The notes beneath the pieces are model-generated. The model was not told where the DNA came from. It ran no database searches and was given only the letters and a program-made list of their open reading frames with translations. This document shows positions 1-12,459 of a DNA stretch of 64,000 bases, one piece after another (positions within the stretch are counted from its first letter, which is position 1; each line of letters starts with the position of its first letter). Source of the DNA: Pyrenopolyporus hunteri (taxonomy: Eukaryota; Ascomycota; Sordariomycetes; Xylariales; Hypoxylaceae); assembly GCA_902806595.1 (NCBI GenBank), contig CADCXC010000004.1:3100001-3164000 (forward strand), written 5' to 3'. Made by a program: the position numbers and the translations under genes.

Positions 1-492
1 AATATGCGACATCCCAGTGCTCAAAATGACGGGCCTACCAGTTACCATCCGCTGAACAGCCAAATCCCGTACTGGGCCCGAGGACATCCATTTGGAGGTG
101 AAATACCTCCTCCTTTCTCGCCGACTGGCATGAGCTACCATTATGAACCCTACGTCAATGGAAACAACGCAACCTCTCCGACGACCAATGGTGTCAATGG
201 TTATACCCGTCCCTCAGACTCGCAACTATCCGCCACAGTCCCAGAGTTCTCACCAATCGGCAACCCCGGAATAGGTATAACCGGCCAGCAAGGCGAGACC
301 CCGTCGGATGGTTCTGGCAATCAGCCTACTCCGGATAACACGGACAAGAAAACGGCGATTGCAACTTTTGGTGAACAAGTCAGTCCTCTTGCAAATGGCA
401 CCCATGCACCGGGAATCGCAGAGCATGTTAGCCGAGACGAGAAGCCATCCACAAATGGAATTGGCGCTAGCCACGAAACCGAGGCGTACTAG
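1..492 (+). CDS. 3' end of an unidentified low-complexity protein (partial)
   Basis: The frame is open from the window edge, so the gene begins outside. About 163 residues are visible, ending in ...HETEAY and a stop at 490-492. The segment is rich in Pro, Gly, Asn, Ser and Thr, with no recognisable domain, membrane segment or catalytic motif. It reads like the disordered C-terminal tail common in fungal RNA-binding or regulatory proteins. I do not recognise the family and assign no function. The internal ATG at position 4 is probably not the start, because the frame continues upstream of it. Sustained openness and non-random composition support real coding sequence. Confidence 0.55.
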   Translation, partial: NMRHPSAQNDGPTSYHPLNSQIPYWARGHPFGGEIPPPFSPTGMSYHYEPYVNGNNATSPTTNGVNGYTRPSDSQLSATVPEFSPIGNPGIGITGQQGETPSDGSGNQPTPDNTDKKTAIATFGEQVSPLANGTHAPGIAEHVSRDEKPSTNGIGASHETEAY

Positions 493-3400
493 GTCAGTCC
501 TCGTAGCTACAAGGACGATTCACCAAGCCTAGATAGCTGTAGTTCGTTCCTAAGACGGGTACCCACCCGTATCCAATTTCCACGACATAACGGATCAACA
601 ACCAGACTCGTGTCGAATTTTGGCACCTCGGGAACTTTGCAACAACAAAACTGGTGGTAGGATCGGTTTAGAAAGGACTTGCTTCCGGTCTCCTAAGTTA
701 TTGAGTTTTTATTATGCCTTCTGATATCAGCTTCGAGTTTCGACGAACTAAGACGGCGACATCCTACAATCTCGGCACTATTTCTTGGTGCGGTCAGGGG
801 ACAAAGGCCTGTTCGTCCATGATAAGAAAATACTTTCGATGCAACGCTCCTGGATACGTCTGAATAAATCATGTTGTGAGTCCTATTAACATTATGGACT
901 TGATGGCCAATGGGCTCGCCACATTGGCAATTACGAACGGCTAGTATGCGGAGCACAACAGGTATCTGGCTCTCGTGAGACATTGCACTCCTGATACGAA
1001 AAGAAAGATGAAGCTACGTCTTTGAGGCCTGCTGTCGTGGCCTTCGGACGGATATGAGACTCTCGGACCTATGTCATTGATTACTATTCCGGTCAAGCGG
1101 CCCAGTTGCCGCGGAATAATGCTTTCATTGTTCTCTTCATACGTTTGATCACCAGAAAGTTACTCGCCGCATATAATAGTGGCTCCGGAACAAACTGGAT
1201 CTTGTGGTCCTGATCCTCTCCCCTTGATAATGAGGAATTTGAGGAATTCTGATTTTATCAAGTATCAATTCTGGGTGGCGAGTCGCGAACTTTGCCATTC
1301 GTTTAGTCGTCCGCCCGGTTCCCCCATCACTCACAGACCCGTCGGGCCTTAGACCCGTTTGCGCCCGCGAAGGTTAGCGTCTTACTGCTAGATAAAAGTA
1401 TTGGGCACTGGATTTTCTTCCTTTTTCGCAACTGCATCCGCGGCGTGGATTATTCGCATAGGGGGAGGCCTCAAGGAACGGAAATATTTGCAAATAGACT
1501 ACTACGTCATAAAAAGGAGAAACAAAAAAACTCTCTCTCTCTCTTACGAGGTTTATATTATGTACGAGTAAGGAATACAAAATCAAACGCAGCGGAAGCC
1601 TGGTTTTCAAGACCTGTAGCCAGGCCTTTCAAAGCGGCGTTTCTACGTTTTCTCTATTGTAGAGTAACTCGTCTCTTCGTCTTAGTTTTGCCGTCGTCTC
1701 GTGGGAGTCAGAGCCTTTCGAGAAGGTAAGGTTCGACTCGAAAAGACTACACTTCTATAGAGAGCCCCCTTCCCCATAGAAGTATCGTAAATTATTGCAT
1801 ATCCTTCTCCAGTGCTGGTAGCCATGTTCGTTTCTTATGTGTATTGTGCATAATATCACTAGATGGTGTGTTGCCAGACTAACCAGTATCGCGGTCTACC
1901 CGGCCATATTAAGGTTATAATTCGTTCCAGTCTGTAGGGGTTCGCCACCAGACAGATGGGAGGTAGGCAAAATAAATAGGGGGCTGAGTAGGCTGCTTCT
2001 TCCTAGCTATCCTAGGCGTGGTATGTTCTTAAGTCGTAGTTGTTTTTGTATTGGTACTTCTGTAGAATATGCTCTAATTCAATGGTAGAAGCTACATCAC
2101 TCCATCGTACCTTGCTAGCTATGCGGTAAGACGTCGGGTTCGCGGGGTTCACCCCATAGAGGCCCGGTTGATAACATCCATTCGTAGGCCCGGGGTAGCG
2201 AATAAAAGGGAGACTTCGAGACAGTGTATAATATAATAACCCAACTCTGCGAGAATAGACATTGCATGGCTTCAATTGAGTCAGACAGCGTTTTCGCCCA
2301 GCTGGGGCCTTAATCGTAGCAGCTACGGCAAACCTCGGCCATTGATTACACACCCCTACTCCTGCCTGAGGTGTCCCCTGCTGATATATATTGAAAATAA
2401 CCACTCGGCGGATTGATGATATCGTTAATCTGATAAGTTAGAGGCATGAGGTACCACTGTGCGCCCTATTTGGGATTGGGGTCACTTAGTACACGGGAAT
2501 AGGGGCAACGCACTGATGGGATGGAAGTAAGATAAATAGGCGCACACCGGGGAGGGTTGGCGGTAGAGGAGAAGTGAGCCGTCTGGCTGTAGTTAGGTAT
2601 CCTGTATATGAGCCTCGTAACATTATGATTCTATGAGTTGGTTTTGGAGAGTCCATGTGCTGGTTACCAGCGTCCGACCCCGAGTATCTTCACAGAAAGG
2701 CTACGAACTTGAGATGAACATTCATTCCGTGTAGCAGTACGGTGGAAGAAAAGACGCCTTTGAAGTTTGACGCCTTTGAAGTTTTACTTCGTTATAACCC
2801 CATGTTATTAAACCATGGGTAACGTTTTGTAGAAACGTCCGCTCGCTATTGCATTCCTCCTTACCCCCTCCCCCCTCAGATCGTATGGAACTCTCTCCAT
2901 ACACATACGCAGTTAAGTATCCTTTCCTGTGAGAAACTCTCTCATTAGCATAGGGGACGGACCGGCCTCGGGATATGCTAAGCTAGGAATCTCGCATTGT
3001 AACAGGGTCTAAGGCGCGCGAGTTGAGATACCATACTTAGGAAAGCGACTTGTCAGACGGCCGAGCGAGATGGGGAGCCGTATAAGTGGCGAATCCAGCC
3101 CCCTAACTTAAGTTGGATGAGATTAGGGACACAATTCGTCTATAATGGAAACAGGCTTTTGCCCGTCGTGGTTTACCAACTGCTTCCCGCGGGGTAGGCC
3201 AGCACAAAATTCCTCTAGAAGACCCCTTTTCGCATTAGTACTCTACAGCCCCTTTTAATTTCCTCCCATATGGCTATGCTAGCCTCGATCCAGCTCAGAC
3301 TAGTTCCACTCGTTGATACCGTGCTTAACATAAGATATACAATTCAGGTGGGAAGAATACAGGAAGAATACACGTTCGAAGTGTTGCGTAGGCGCTATCA

Positions 3401-5123
3401 TACATCTATTAGATCTACTACCTCCTAGAGTACCAATATGCAAAGAAGAGACTAACCACTTGAAACAAACGCCTAATACGGCGTCACCCGTAGAGCCTTA
3501 GCCTAGATTCCTCTCTGCTGATACATTGGTTATCGAATCTACACTGCCATCGCCAAGCTCGTGGTTTGAGAGCTATAACGGCTCGCGTGTAACCGGTATA
3601 ATCCCTCCATGATGGACACCCGAGATGTTATACGCCTAACGGTGCTCATATAAGAGCTTACTCGATTTAGACTACATATACTCGTCAAGGCCACTGTCAT
3701 GCCTCAACCTAGTACAACGTCGAGATTCATACGTTAATATAAGCCAGACTCGTTAATGACCTTTCTGAACCATCCCTTAAGGTAGCGTTGATGCCGTCCT
3801 CGCTTATATCAACCGTAACACCCTGCCGGTTTGGATATTCCAGTATCGTCTTCGATAGAACACCTCCTTGTAGGTCACCAAGACTGATCCTCGCGCTCTT
3901 CGCGATTGCGGCATTATGTCGTTCTAGTGAATGCCGAGCATATATCTCGACCTCCGGATCCTAACTTACCTAGGCATGTGCCCGCCACGCAGGTGCTGAA
4001 CCACGAACTGATGTTCATAGAGTAGACATATACGCCGCCAAGATAACCTCACAGGAAATTCGATACTACAGCAAAAAGGGGCTAAACTATAACATAAGAA
4101 TGAAATCAAACTTCAAATGGCTCATTCTGTGAACTGCACAATTTTGATGGTCTATCCATATCAATCGCCTCTCAGAGTGACAGTAGGCGGGGGCCACCCT
4201 TGAAATCTAATGGTGCCAATTCATATACAAAATCGGCGTCTATTACTAAACGTATTATGATACGGACATGTCAATGAGAATTGGCATTACGCCGACGTCA
4301 AATTCCAAAACTAGAGGTACTGACCGACTTGGCCGCTTGGCCTCATAGTGTTGACAAATCTATCTTGGAAAATCGATTGGAAGGAAACGCAGGTTTCGTA
4401 ATGAGTCGATTTCGCGTCTCACCGACGAGTCTAGGCTATAGTATAGGGCGAGTATGCATTACCACCCAAGTGTATGATAATAATAAAATCTGGAGAGATG
4501 CAAAGGAATCTGATGGCCTCTGGCCGGCTCACGCAATCGATATGTAGGAGATAATGGCTCGTACATATGGTCATGTATCTCCATACGCAGATTAGGCATC
4601 GGATCGCGGCGCTGCGGGCGGTCCAAGGCGAGGCTAGTGCGTGGCTAGAGCTGTAAGTCAGGCCATATGTAGACGTCATGGGACGATCATGCCATGCATA
4701 CTACATGCACATGGTCTGTATGTAGGCGATGGATTGGGAGCGAGAGGGTTACAGCGGGGAAAGGGTCCAAGAAAAGTAACCAAAGCAACCAGGCACTTAA
4801 ACGGCTGCTATCCAGGGTAACTCGACAAACCGCTATAAACTGCTGAGGAGCAACATCGAAAGTTGAGGAGAGAGAGAAGGCAAAGAAAAAGAAAAAACCT
4901 CGTAACACATTACCAACGAGGTTACAACGGTAGAATTAGGTACTTACATTAGTCTCTAACCTACCAACCCATACGGGCTTATACCCGCCAATCAAAGACT
5001 TTACCAAGGCGCGCCATCACATACGCCGACACTTCCCATAGGCTCCCGAATATCGATAGTCGAGTTGCTCGGTCCCATATCTGGAAATATCGGGAGGTGG
5101 TAGAAGGGCCACGTAGAAGAGCC
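493..5123. other. 4.6-kb gene-free intergenic region, no ACCTACCT repeats
   Basis: Open frames here are short, overlap on several strands and resemble no protein family I know. Much of 3000-4270 is rich in TA, CTA and TAG steps, as expected of old RIP-mutated DNA, but I see no terminal repeats or transposase remnants. The last 250 bases before acetate kinase include a purine-rich stretch at 4861-4900 (GAGAGAGAAGG, then A-rich) that may belong to its promoter or leader. Unlike most intergenic DNA further along, this stretch lacks TAGGTACCTA-type elements. Confidence 0.5.
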
Positions 5124-6371
5124 ATGACCCAAATCATCCTATCCATCAACGCGGGGTCGAGCTCCGTCAAGATCTCGGCCTACTCAGCCAGACACCGCGA
5201 GCCACCGAAGCAGCTAGCCGAGGCCCAAATAAGCGGGTTAACGGCGCCCCCGGCCCAGCTCTCGTACTCGCGGGGCGATGTGCAGGTCCTCAAGAACCAG
5301 GAGACGGAGGGAAAAGTGGAGAGCCAGGACGACGCATTCAAGATCCTCCTAGGCACTCTGACCGGCGATCCGGAGCTGCCGGAAATCTCCACCAAGGGCG
5401 ACATTTCCGTCGCCTGCCACCGAGTCGTCCACGGAGGAGACTACACGACGGAAAAGGTCATCACCCAGGACACCTACCACCACTTAGAGCGTCTCACCGA
5501 CCTGGCGCCGCTGCACAACGCCAACTCGCTCCGCATCATAAAATCGTGCATGGACGAGCTCCCCAGCGCGCTCAACGTAGCCTACTTCGACTCACAGTTC
5601 CACTCGTCCCTCCCCCCGCATATTTGCACCTACCCCATCGACCAGGAGATAGCTAAGAATAACCAGCTGCGCAAGTATGGGTTCCACGGCATCAGCTACT
5701 CCTTCATTACCCGGTCTGTGGCTGAGTTCCTCGGAAAGGACCCTGGGTCGTTGAGTATAATCGCCCTGCACCTGGGTAGCGGCGCCAGCGCGTGCGCCAT
5801 TAAGAACGGCCGGAGTTGGGACACGAGCATGGGCTTGACGCCGCTCGCAGGGCTGCCCGGGGCGACCCGTAGCGGCAGCGTCGACCCTAGCCTTGTGTTC
5901 CACTACGCTAGCGATGTCGGCAAGCTGTCGCCCTCCTCTACCAAGGAGCTGCATATCTCCGTAGCCGAGGAGATCTTGAACAAGCAGAGCGGATGGAAAG
6001 CGCTGACGGGTACCACCAACTTCGGGACCATCGCGGCGTCAGACAAGCCCGAGTGCAAGCTCGCCTTCGACCTGTTCGTGGACCGGGTGTGCGCCTTCGT
6101 GGGCTCATACTACGTCTCGCTGGCGGGACGGGTCGACGCGCTCGTTTTCGCGGGTGGTATAGGAGAGAAGAGCGATAAGCTTCGCGCGGCGGTGGTGGCA
6201 CAGGCGGCGTGCCTGGGCTTCGCGATTGACCCTCGGCTCAACAGCGCCAAGATCTCATCCGTCGTGCAGGACATTGGCAGCAAGAACGCCAGGCACAGGA
6301 CGCTTGTGTGCCGCACGGACGAACAGTATGAAATGGCGAGGGGCTGTGCTGATAACGACGAACTGTGGTAA
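5124..6371 (+). CDS. ack: acetate kinase (AckA family)
   Basis: Converts acetyl phosphate plus ADP to acetate plus ATP, reversibly. In filamentous fungi it usually acts in the cytosol downstream of phosphoketolase (Xfp). The 415-residue product is a single exon of normal family length. Visible signatures are the N-terminal phosphate-binding SINAGSSSVK, VHGGD, the FHGIS catalytic-His region (about residue 190), HLGSGASACAI and DTSMGLTPLAGLPGATRSG in the middle, FAGGIGE near residue 350, and a closing TDEQYEMA with the conserved Glu. The start is the ATG at 5124, because the frame extends upstream only through a GTG and the family begins directly before this motif. No phosphoketolase or phosphotransacetylase lies in the window. 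Confidence 0.96.
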   Translation: MTQIILSINAGSSSVKISAYSARHREPPKQLAEAQISGLTAPPAQLSYSRGDVQVLKNQETEGKVESQDDAFKILLGTLTGDPELPEISTKGDISVACHRVVHGGDYTTEKVITQDTYHHLERLTDLAPLHNANSLRIIKSCMDELPSALNVAYFDSQFHSSLPPHICTYPIDQEIAKNNQLRKYGFHGISYSFITRSVAEFLGKDPGSLSIIALHLGSGASACAIKNGRSWDTSMGLTPLAGLPGATRSGSVDPSLVFHYASDVGKLSPSSTKELHISVAEEILNKQSGWKALTGTTNFGTIAASDKPECKLAFDLFVDRVCAFVGSYYVSLAGRVDALVFAGGIGEKSDKLRAAVVAQAACLGFAIDPRLNSAKISSVVQDIGSKNARHRTLVCRTDEQYEMARGCADNDELW

Positions 6372-8790
6372 GAGCTCTATCTATCACAGCCGCATCGCGG
6401 GCATAATATACGTATGAGGAAAGTGTTGGAAGAATCCGGGGTAATGAACTACGGGGCGTGATATGTAGACCCCTAGACATACATATTTTGTGTGTAAATA
6501 TACCTACATATATAGAGGGAAGGGGTATAACTAATTATAGAAGTGATCGATGAATCTTTTTGCTGTTATTTGTTTGTATGCTCTCTCTTCCCTTGTCGCT
6601 AAGCCACAACGATCATGCCACGAACCAAACCGCCCATCCGGGACGTTCAATTCAGGCGTCCGAGCTTTGGGGGGATGAATGGCATGTCGACGAGGCTAGT
6701 GCTGCTAACAGAATTAGCTGGGTTGAGTCCGTCCGAGGCCTTGGGATGTCACAATGAGGCTATTCCCACCCCGACGACCAACAGACTTGCTCAACTTGGA
6801 TATTGAGGCTGGCCCAATCCCAAGATTTTTTGCGCCTAAATTAAGAAAAAAAGCCGAGTGATCGACAGGCACGAAAAGAGGGGAATTCCCCCCCCCCCGC
6901 TCGTGAGCTATACTGTAGTGATCCATCTCTAACGAAGATCGTTGGATGTGATATGTAACGATGAATAAGCGCGTTTATGTATGTCCATACATAGTATAGC
7001 GCTCCGGACCTAATGGAGCGAGAGCGAAACCAGGGACACTGCGGAGGCACTGATGTACGTACTAGTAGTACCATACGTGTTGTAGTAAAATTGTCTGCAT
7101 GGGGAGGGGGGAAAAGAGAATTGTTGGTCACGGCAAATAAAGATTGGTTGGGCCCGGGATCTCGAAGGATTTTTCTTTCTCAAGTTCCCAGGGTCAGGAA
7201 TTGGGGGAAAGCAGGGTCCAACAAGGCACGCACGGAGCCACGAGCAATTGTGATGACGTACTGATGCGAGATGACGTTTCGATCGAGGGAAAGAGGGTAT
7301 TAGTGCCGCTTCCCTTAATGGAGCGAATCCCGTAAGCGCGGCCCCCCTTGCGGACGACGCTACTCCGAATTTACCATAGTACTAGTGACTACATAATAGA
7401 CGAAGTTACCAGACGAACTTACTAGGCCAAGTACTAGGCGTACTCCATAGCATACCTAGGCACCTAACCTATTAAACTATCAACCTATAACCTTGAACGG
7501 AGAGCATTACGCACGAGCCCTTGTCCACAACAACTTACACCATCTAACCTAGCCTAAGGGAATCCTATACCGTACCCATTATACTTGGCAACCGTCTCAT
7601 CACATCAGGTCTTCCCCCCGGTACCCCGAATCCGTCACTCCTTGCATGCGTACCAGCTACAGATAGGCGAGGCGGGCTGGGTATCGCTCACCCCTCGCTC
7701 AAGGGACCGCCCCGTCGAGACGGTAGCGAGCTGTTGGAGTACACGAGGCACAAGACGATAGATAGCAAGCAGGTGCACTCCCTTTAACCCTACGTAGTAC
7801 CTTTAATCACACATAATACTACATCAAGAGCTAAGTCGGCTAGATCATCAGGGTCCATGCCAAGATCAGGGACTCATACCAAGCGCGCCGCCATTCTCAT
7901 TAGACGCTTCCCAACCGTGTTTAGCACGCATTTAGTCTGGTTTTCGTCTGTTGGACTTTCCGACGATCGTCGCAACCTCCGTGCACCCTTGACAGGTAAC
8001 AATGACGTTAGGAATCATGTCCTTCCTGATCCCACACGGCCCCCAGCTCCAGAGTCCCAGCCAAGTTACTCGAGAAACTCATGCTGGTGGAATATTATCA
8101 CAAAGGCAATTCATACATGGTGGGTGTGAAGAGAATAGCTGAGCTTTATCATTAAACATTGCATGTGTCATTTTCGTATGCCATCCGCCCCTCTTCCGTT
8201 CCGGGCGGACGTTGGTATCTAATGCCTAACTCCAACGTCATTTATATAGTCAAGCAGATAGAATGCCACCCGGCCTAGTATGTTAACCCCCGACGGTGAG
8301 TCTCCGGCACACTTCCGGATACGCCTGATGATCAGCTCCTATCGTTGTATGTGTGGACGCACACACACATTCGCCCTCGCTGATGTTTATACAACCCCCC
8401 ATCCTTTTCTGAGAAAGTAAAAAAAACTAGAGCCGACAAGCCCGTCGGCCCCCGGATAGCGCGCCAAAAGCGAAGAGAAGCGTGAGAAGCACACGTGCTC
8501 CTCGAATGCTTTTCCCAGCCGTCTTCCGAATATGCAAAGGTAGATAGAAAAAAGAAAAGAAAAAAGCGAGGTGCGCTATCGTGTGCGTGCCACCATGGTA
8601 TCGATAATGCCGTCATAACTTGTGTCCCAAAATATACCCAAACGCCATGTAAAAAAGCATTCTTCCCGCCATACCGGTCCCTGTGTTACACAGGGAGGAA
8701 CATACATGATACGTCCAGTACCCCTTCATTAGTGGATGTCGGCGTTAAGCCAAGTTTTAAAAACAGGAAAGCTCATTTAATAGGAAATTC
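6372..8790. other. intergenic region, no gene recognised
   Basis: Lies between the convergent 3' ends of acetate kinase and the C2H2 regulator, so it should hold two terminators and no promoter for either. There is a C10 run at 6889-6898. The stretch 7340-7560 is markedly TA/CTA-rich and looks like decayed, possibly RIP-affected, sequence. Open frames at 7857-8129 and 8332-8794 are short, overlapping and unrecognisable. Confidence 0.5.
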
Positions 8791-9618
8791 CTAGGCGCCC
8801 TCCTGGCAAGCGATTGCCGCAAGGGCATCCAGCCCACTGCTGGTCCTCATTGCTCCCGGTCGACCCATGAGAGGGATGTTGAGGCCGCGCATATCCCAGG
8901 CCCCACCAGGTGATGGGAGCGGCGGAGCCTCGGGGCTGTATTGATCAGATTCCCACATTTGGACTTCGTGTGAAGATACGCTGCTGTGAGAGGATGATGA
9001 TTTAGAAGAAACCGAGTTACGCTTGGACGAAGACAGTGACGAGCTCTTGGATTTGGTTGAGCTGGAAGACCTGGACTTGTCCTTGAAGTGGGTTTCGAGA
9101 TGTTGCTTCATGTTGTCTGCGCGGGTAAACTTCTTGTGGCAGCCAGGGTACGTGCACTGAACTGCCTTTTCAGCAGTGTGGATCTTAGAGTGACGAGAGG
9201 CGTGTCCCGAGGTAGTGAAGGTCTTCTCGCAGCCGTGGCTGTCACGATACCGGCAGGGGTAGCGTTTGCCGGTCTTCTCAGGCGCTGCCGAGCTAGCAGA
9301 GCTGTCATCCTCATATGAATTGGAACGGCTGGTTGCGATATACACCGGACGCTTTACGCCAACGTGTTGGTCGGGCAAGTAATCATCATAGAGCTGCCGC
9401 GACGGGTAGTCGTACGGACTAGGTGTGAGTGGTGAGTAAGCGTCGTAGCTAGTGTTGGAATCGTAGGAGTCAGAACGGAGGAGCTCGGGAGTGTGGGGCG
9501 GCGGCGATTGGTCGCCAGAGGAGTGATAGTGGATAGCTGCGTGGTATGACTGGTGACCGGCATACGGGTCATCGTTCAGGAGAGAGACCTGACGGCCGGT
9601 GGCGTCTCGAGCATGCAT
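8791..9618 (-). CDS. two-finger C2H2 zinc finger transcription factor, FlbC-like
   Basis: A 275-residue putative nuclear DNA-binding regulator. The N-terminal 120 residues are rich in Ser, Tyr, Pro and His and include SLLNDDPYAGHQ and TPELLRSDSYDS. Two adjacent C2H2 fingers follow at about 120-175: the first begins YPCRYRDSHGC and contains TTSGHASRHSKIH, the second contains CTYPGCHKKFTRADNMKQH. After them come a Ser/Lys-rich segment and a Pro/Gly tail. The finger pair and the TPELLRSDS motif recall the Aspergillus FlbC group, which controls asexual development; this is from memory and not searched. The frame runs 63 nt further upstream only from a TTG, so the ATG at 9618 is taken as the start. 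The very long gene-free DNA on its 5' side fits a developmentally regulated gene. Confidence 0.85.
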   Translation of the reverse strand: MHARDATGRQVSLLNDDPYAGHQSYHAAIHYHSSGDQSPPPHTPELLRSDSYDSNTSYDAYSPLTPSPYDYPSRQLYDDYLPDQHVGVKRPVYIATSRSNSYEDDSSASSAAPEKTGKRYPCRYRDSHGCEKTFTTSGHASRHSKIHTAEKAVQCTYPGCHKKFTRADNMKQHLETHFKDKSRSSSSTKSKSSSLSSSKRNSVSSKSSSSHSSVSSHEVQMWESDQYSPEAPPLPSPGGAWDMRGLNIPLMGRPGAMRTSSGLDALAAIACQEGA

Positions 9619-12413
9619 TGTGTCTGTGGGGGGTGGTTTTGAGCGCGGAGAATGGAATGGAGGTTCAATTGCCAAGAGCAACTTGAACCGTGCTTGCTAT
9701 TCAAGCGTCGCTCTGCGTTGTTCGGTTTTCCCAAGAGGTACGGTAGGTATATATATGAAGCTCACACTCTGATAGTCGAGTATGGCGTAGCGAAGTAAGG
9801 GCTTAAATGATGTATACGCTCAATTAAGCAGCTTTCCCAACGCATAGGTTGTTTGTGGCAGACGACAGCAAAAACTGGCACGATTCGAAATAAAAGAAGG
9901 GCGAGGAGACAAGCCAGAGGCGGGACGATTTGCGGTCCTCGTAAGGGATTTTGTGGCTCGGTGGGCTGTGTGGGCGGCAGGCAAGCTCAAGCTAGGTTGG
10001 GCGAGGAATAGCTCATCCAGTCTATAGCAGGATGAGAATTGAGATGAAAGGCCGCTTAGAAACGGGGGGGAGTGCTATCTGGCTTTGGTGTTGAAGGGAA
10101 CTAGTTATAAAAGATGTTCGGGAACAAAGGTTGGGAGGTGAGGCAGATCAGAGGGAGCTTTTTCGTGTGAGATACGACGGGAAGTCAGTTGGTTAAAAAG
10201 AAACATGGGAAAGGCATGAATCCCATCGAGTTCCCAGCTTCCTCCACATCCGCCAATGTGTCCAAGTACCTGTAGTGGAGCGTTTCCACCAAGAAAGACA
10301 AGAGACTTGTTGCAGGGGTTCTAGGCTGACAGGGATCAGGGGGGTCTCTGCTGCAGCGAGCGAATGGTTCCAAAAAAGCAGAATGAAGCGGGGGTGCGGT
10401 TGCAGAGTTATGGGACTGTACTGTTGTACCTGACGAAGCCCGCCCAGTATCACCAAAGTACCCTTCGCGCATTGGGGTCGCAGTGCCGAAGTACAACCAA
10501 AAGATCGTCGTCACCGCCTGTTACCTACCTAGCGTATACTTAGGTACTCGACGCCCTAGGCCTCTATATACATCCATGCTACCTACATACCACCTCACTA
10601 TCGAGATATCTGACATCCCTACATGTGCGGACATACCTCCATACGTACAATACATACCTACCTACTTATCTACATCCTATAGACCACTCTACATACCAAG
10701 CCGGTACATGACAGCAACAACCACAAACCGTATATCCGGCATTTGTAGCAGCAAACCGTAGCAGTAGCGAGCCCACGGCCGTGATTCATCATTCTAGAAT
10801 ATTGGACATGCAGGTGATCCCCAGCCAGGATACTGACAGGAAACGTTTTTTCTCGTATTACCTGTCTCTCTACCTTGACTCGAGACATCCGAGGGGAGAC
10901 TTCGCCCGTGTTGCCGAATCTAACTTAATTCCCAGGTGGCCAGGATGCGAACGAGCAATGGCTTGCCGCAAACGCTGTCCTTGAGGCAGGCCTATCCAAC
11001 CCAAGATTCTTTTAAAATTATGTTCTCGTCGATCCGTTCTACGAGGGTGAAGTCGGTCCTCCTACAAAGCCTGCAAGTGCCTCAGCATGCAAGGAGAAGG
11101 CTGAGCTGAGGCTAGGTGAAGAAGGTATTCGGCGAATTAGACGATACAGTCAAGATGGGGTACGTACAGGTGATCAGCAGGTACTCCTCGACGTTTGCAT
11201 TATTTAGATCTTGCTAGCATTTCTCGCTTGGCCCGCTCACGGGTACGGCATGCCTGGCATCTATTTCGGGGGTGCCAGCACCACCAGCTCGGTCCCTTAG
11301 GTCCCTGATTGACATTTCCAGTCTCAGGAGCATCGTTCATGCTTCCGGGCTCCGTCCTAAATCCACCAGCAAGGAGAAGCTGAGTTCCACGGCGCCGGAT
11401 CTATGTCAGCTGGAGCTCCAAGGCATTATTGAAGATGGGTATCTGGTTTTACAGCCAACGGTGACGTAAGCGGCTATCGAAGCTCTGAATATGAGTCGGT
11501 TTAGCCCTCACTATTCTCTGAGTATGCTTTCCTATAGTGCAACCAGCGTGCGAGCAAGCCGTAGCGTACATTTACTAAAAATCATACCGTTTTGCGAGGA
11601 TACTATACGAAATAATTAGGTTGCGATGCCGGTTACGGTTATCGCATCTCGGTACGCTACACTGTGAGGGAATAGCTCCCCTCGGCGCTATTAACTTCCT
11701 ACATACGAACGTATACGGAGAGGCCGTCGGCTACAGTGATGACGGGTAGTTTTCGAGTTCTGTTGGTATACATGGAAGCCTTATGCTGTTCTAGCTGTTT
11801 CTCTATTCGGATAGACATACGACGTTCCTGGGCGCGGAGCAAAATGCCCATGTACAGGACGAGATGCGACCTAAAACGGGCCCTTTCAGTTCGATGGTTC
11901 TATTGGAAGTCTTCAGGGTTCTTGAGATACTGTACTCAGGGTACCCTGGTGTAACGGCTCTACATAGTACTCTGGCCTCGTCGACGCCCCTTGACGCCTC
12001 AAAAAAATCTCTTTCGTCGGAATTCACATCTGGAAGAATGGAACAAGGCGATTCGTCGGTTGCACCAAAGTGCATTGCGTCAAAGGCGGACAGGGGGGAA
12101 GTGGACAGGGGGGGACAGGATCGGGGTACATAGAGTCTTTAATGAAGGTACATGCTGGAAACCTTGTGCGACAGACGGTCCGTTCAAGCTGGTAACGAAA
12201 TAATTTGCATATGCCCACAGAACCCACTAATTGCTGATATGTGTTTCCACTGCAGGTATCACCTGGAAGCTGCGAAATCATTAATTAGGAAAAGAATGAA
12301 TCAGAAGTATATTCCCGTCGGATACACGACCGGACGGCTCAGATTCCAATTCAATTCGAGACTGAAATCAAGGTTAAGGCCAAAACCAATTCGAACAATT
12401 GCGAGCGATATGA

Positions 12414-12459
12414 GATATAGGGATATAGGGATATAGGGATATAGGGATATAGGGATATA
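12414..12459. repeat. tandem 8-bp array, unit GATATAGG
   Basis: Five complete copies of GATATAGG follow each other from 12414 to 12453, and a sixth partial copy ends in GATATAT. The copies are identical, which implies recent expansion or active slippage. No gene lies within 2 kb. Confidence 0.95.
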
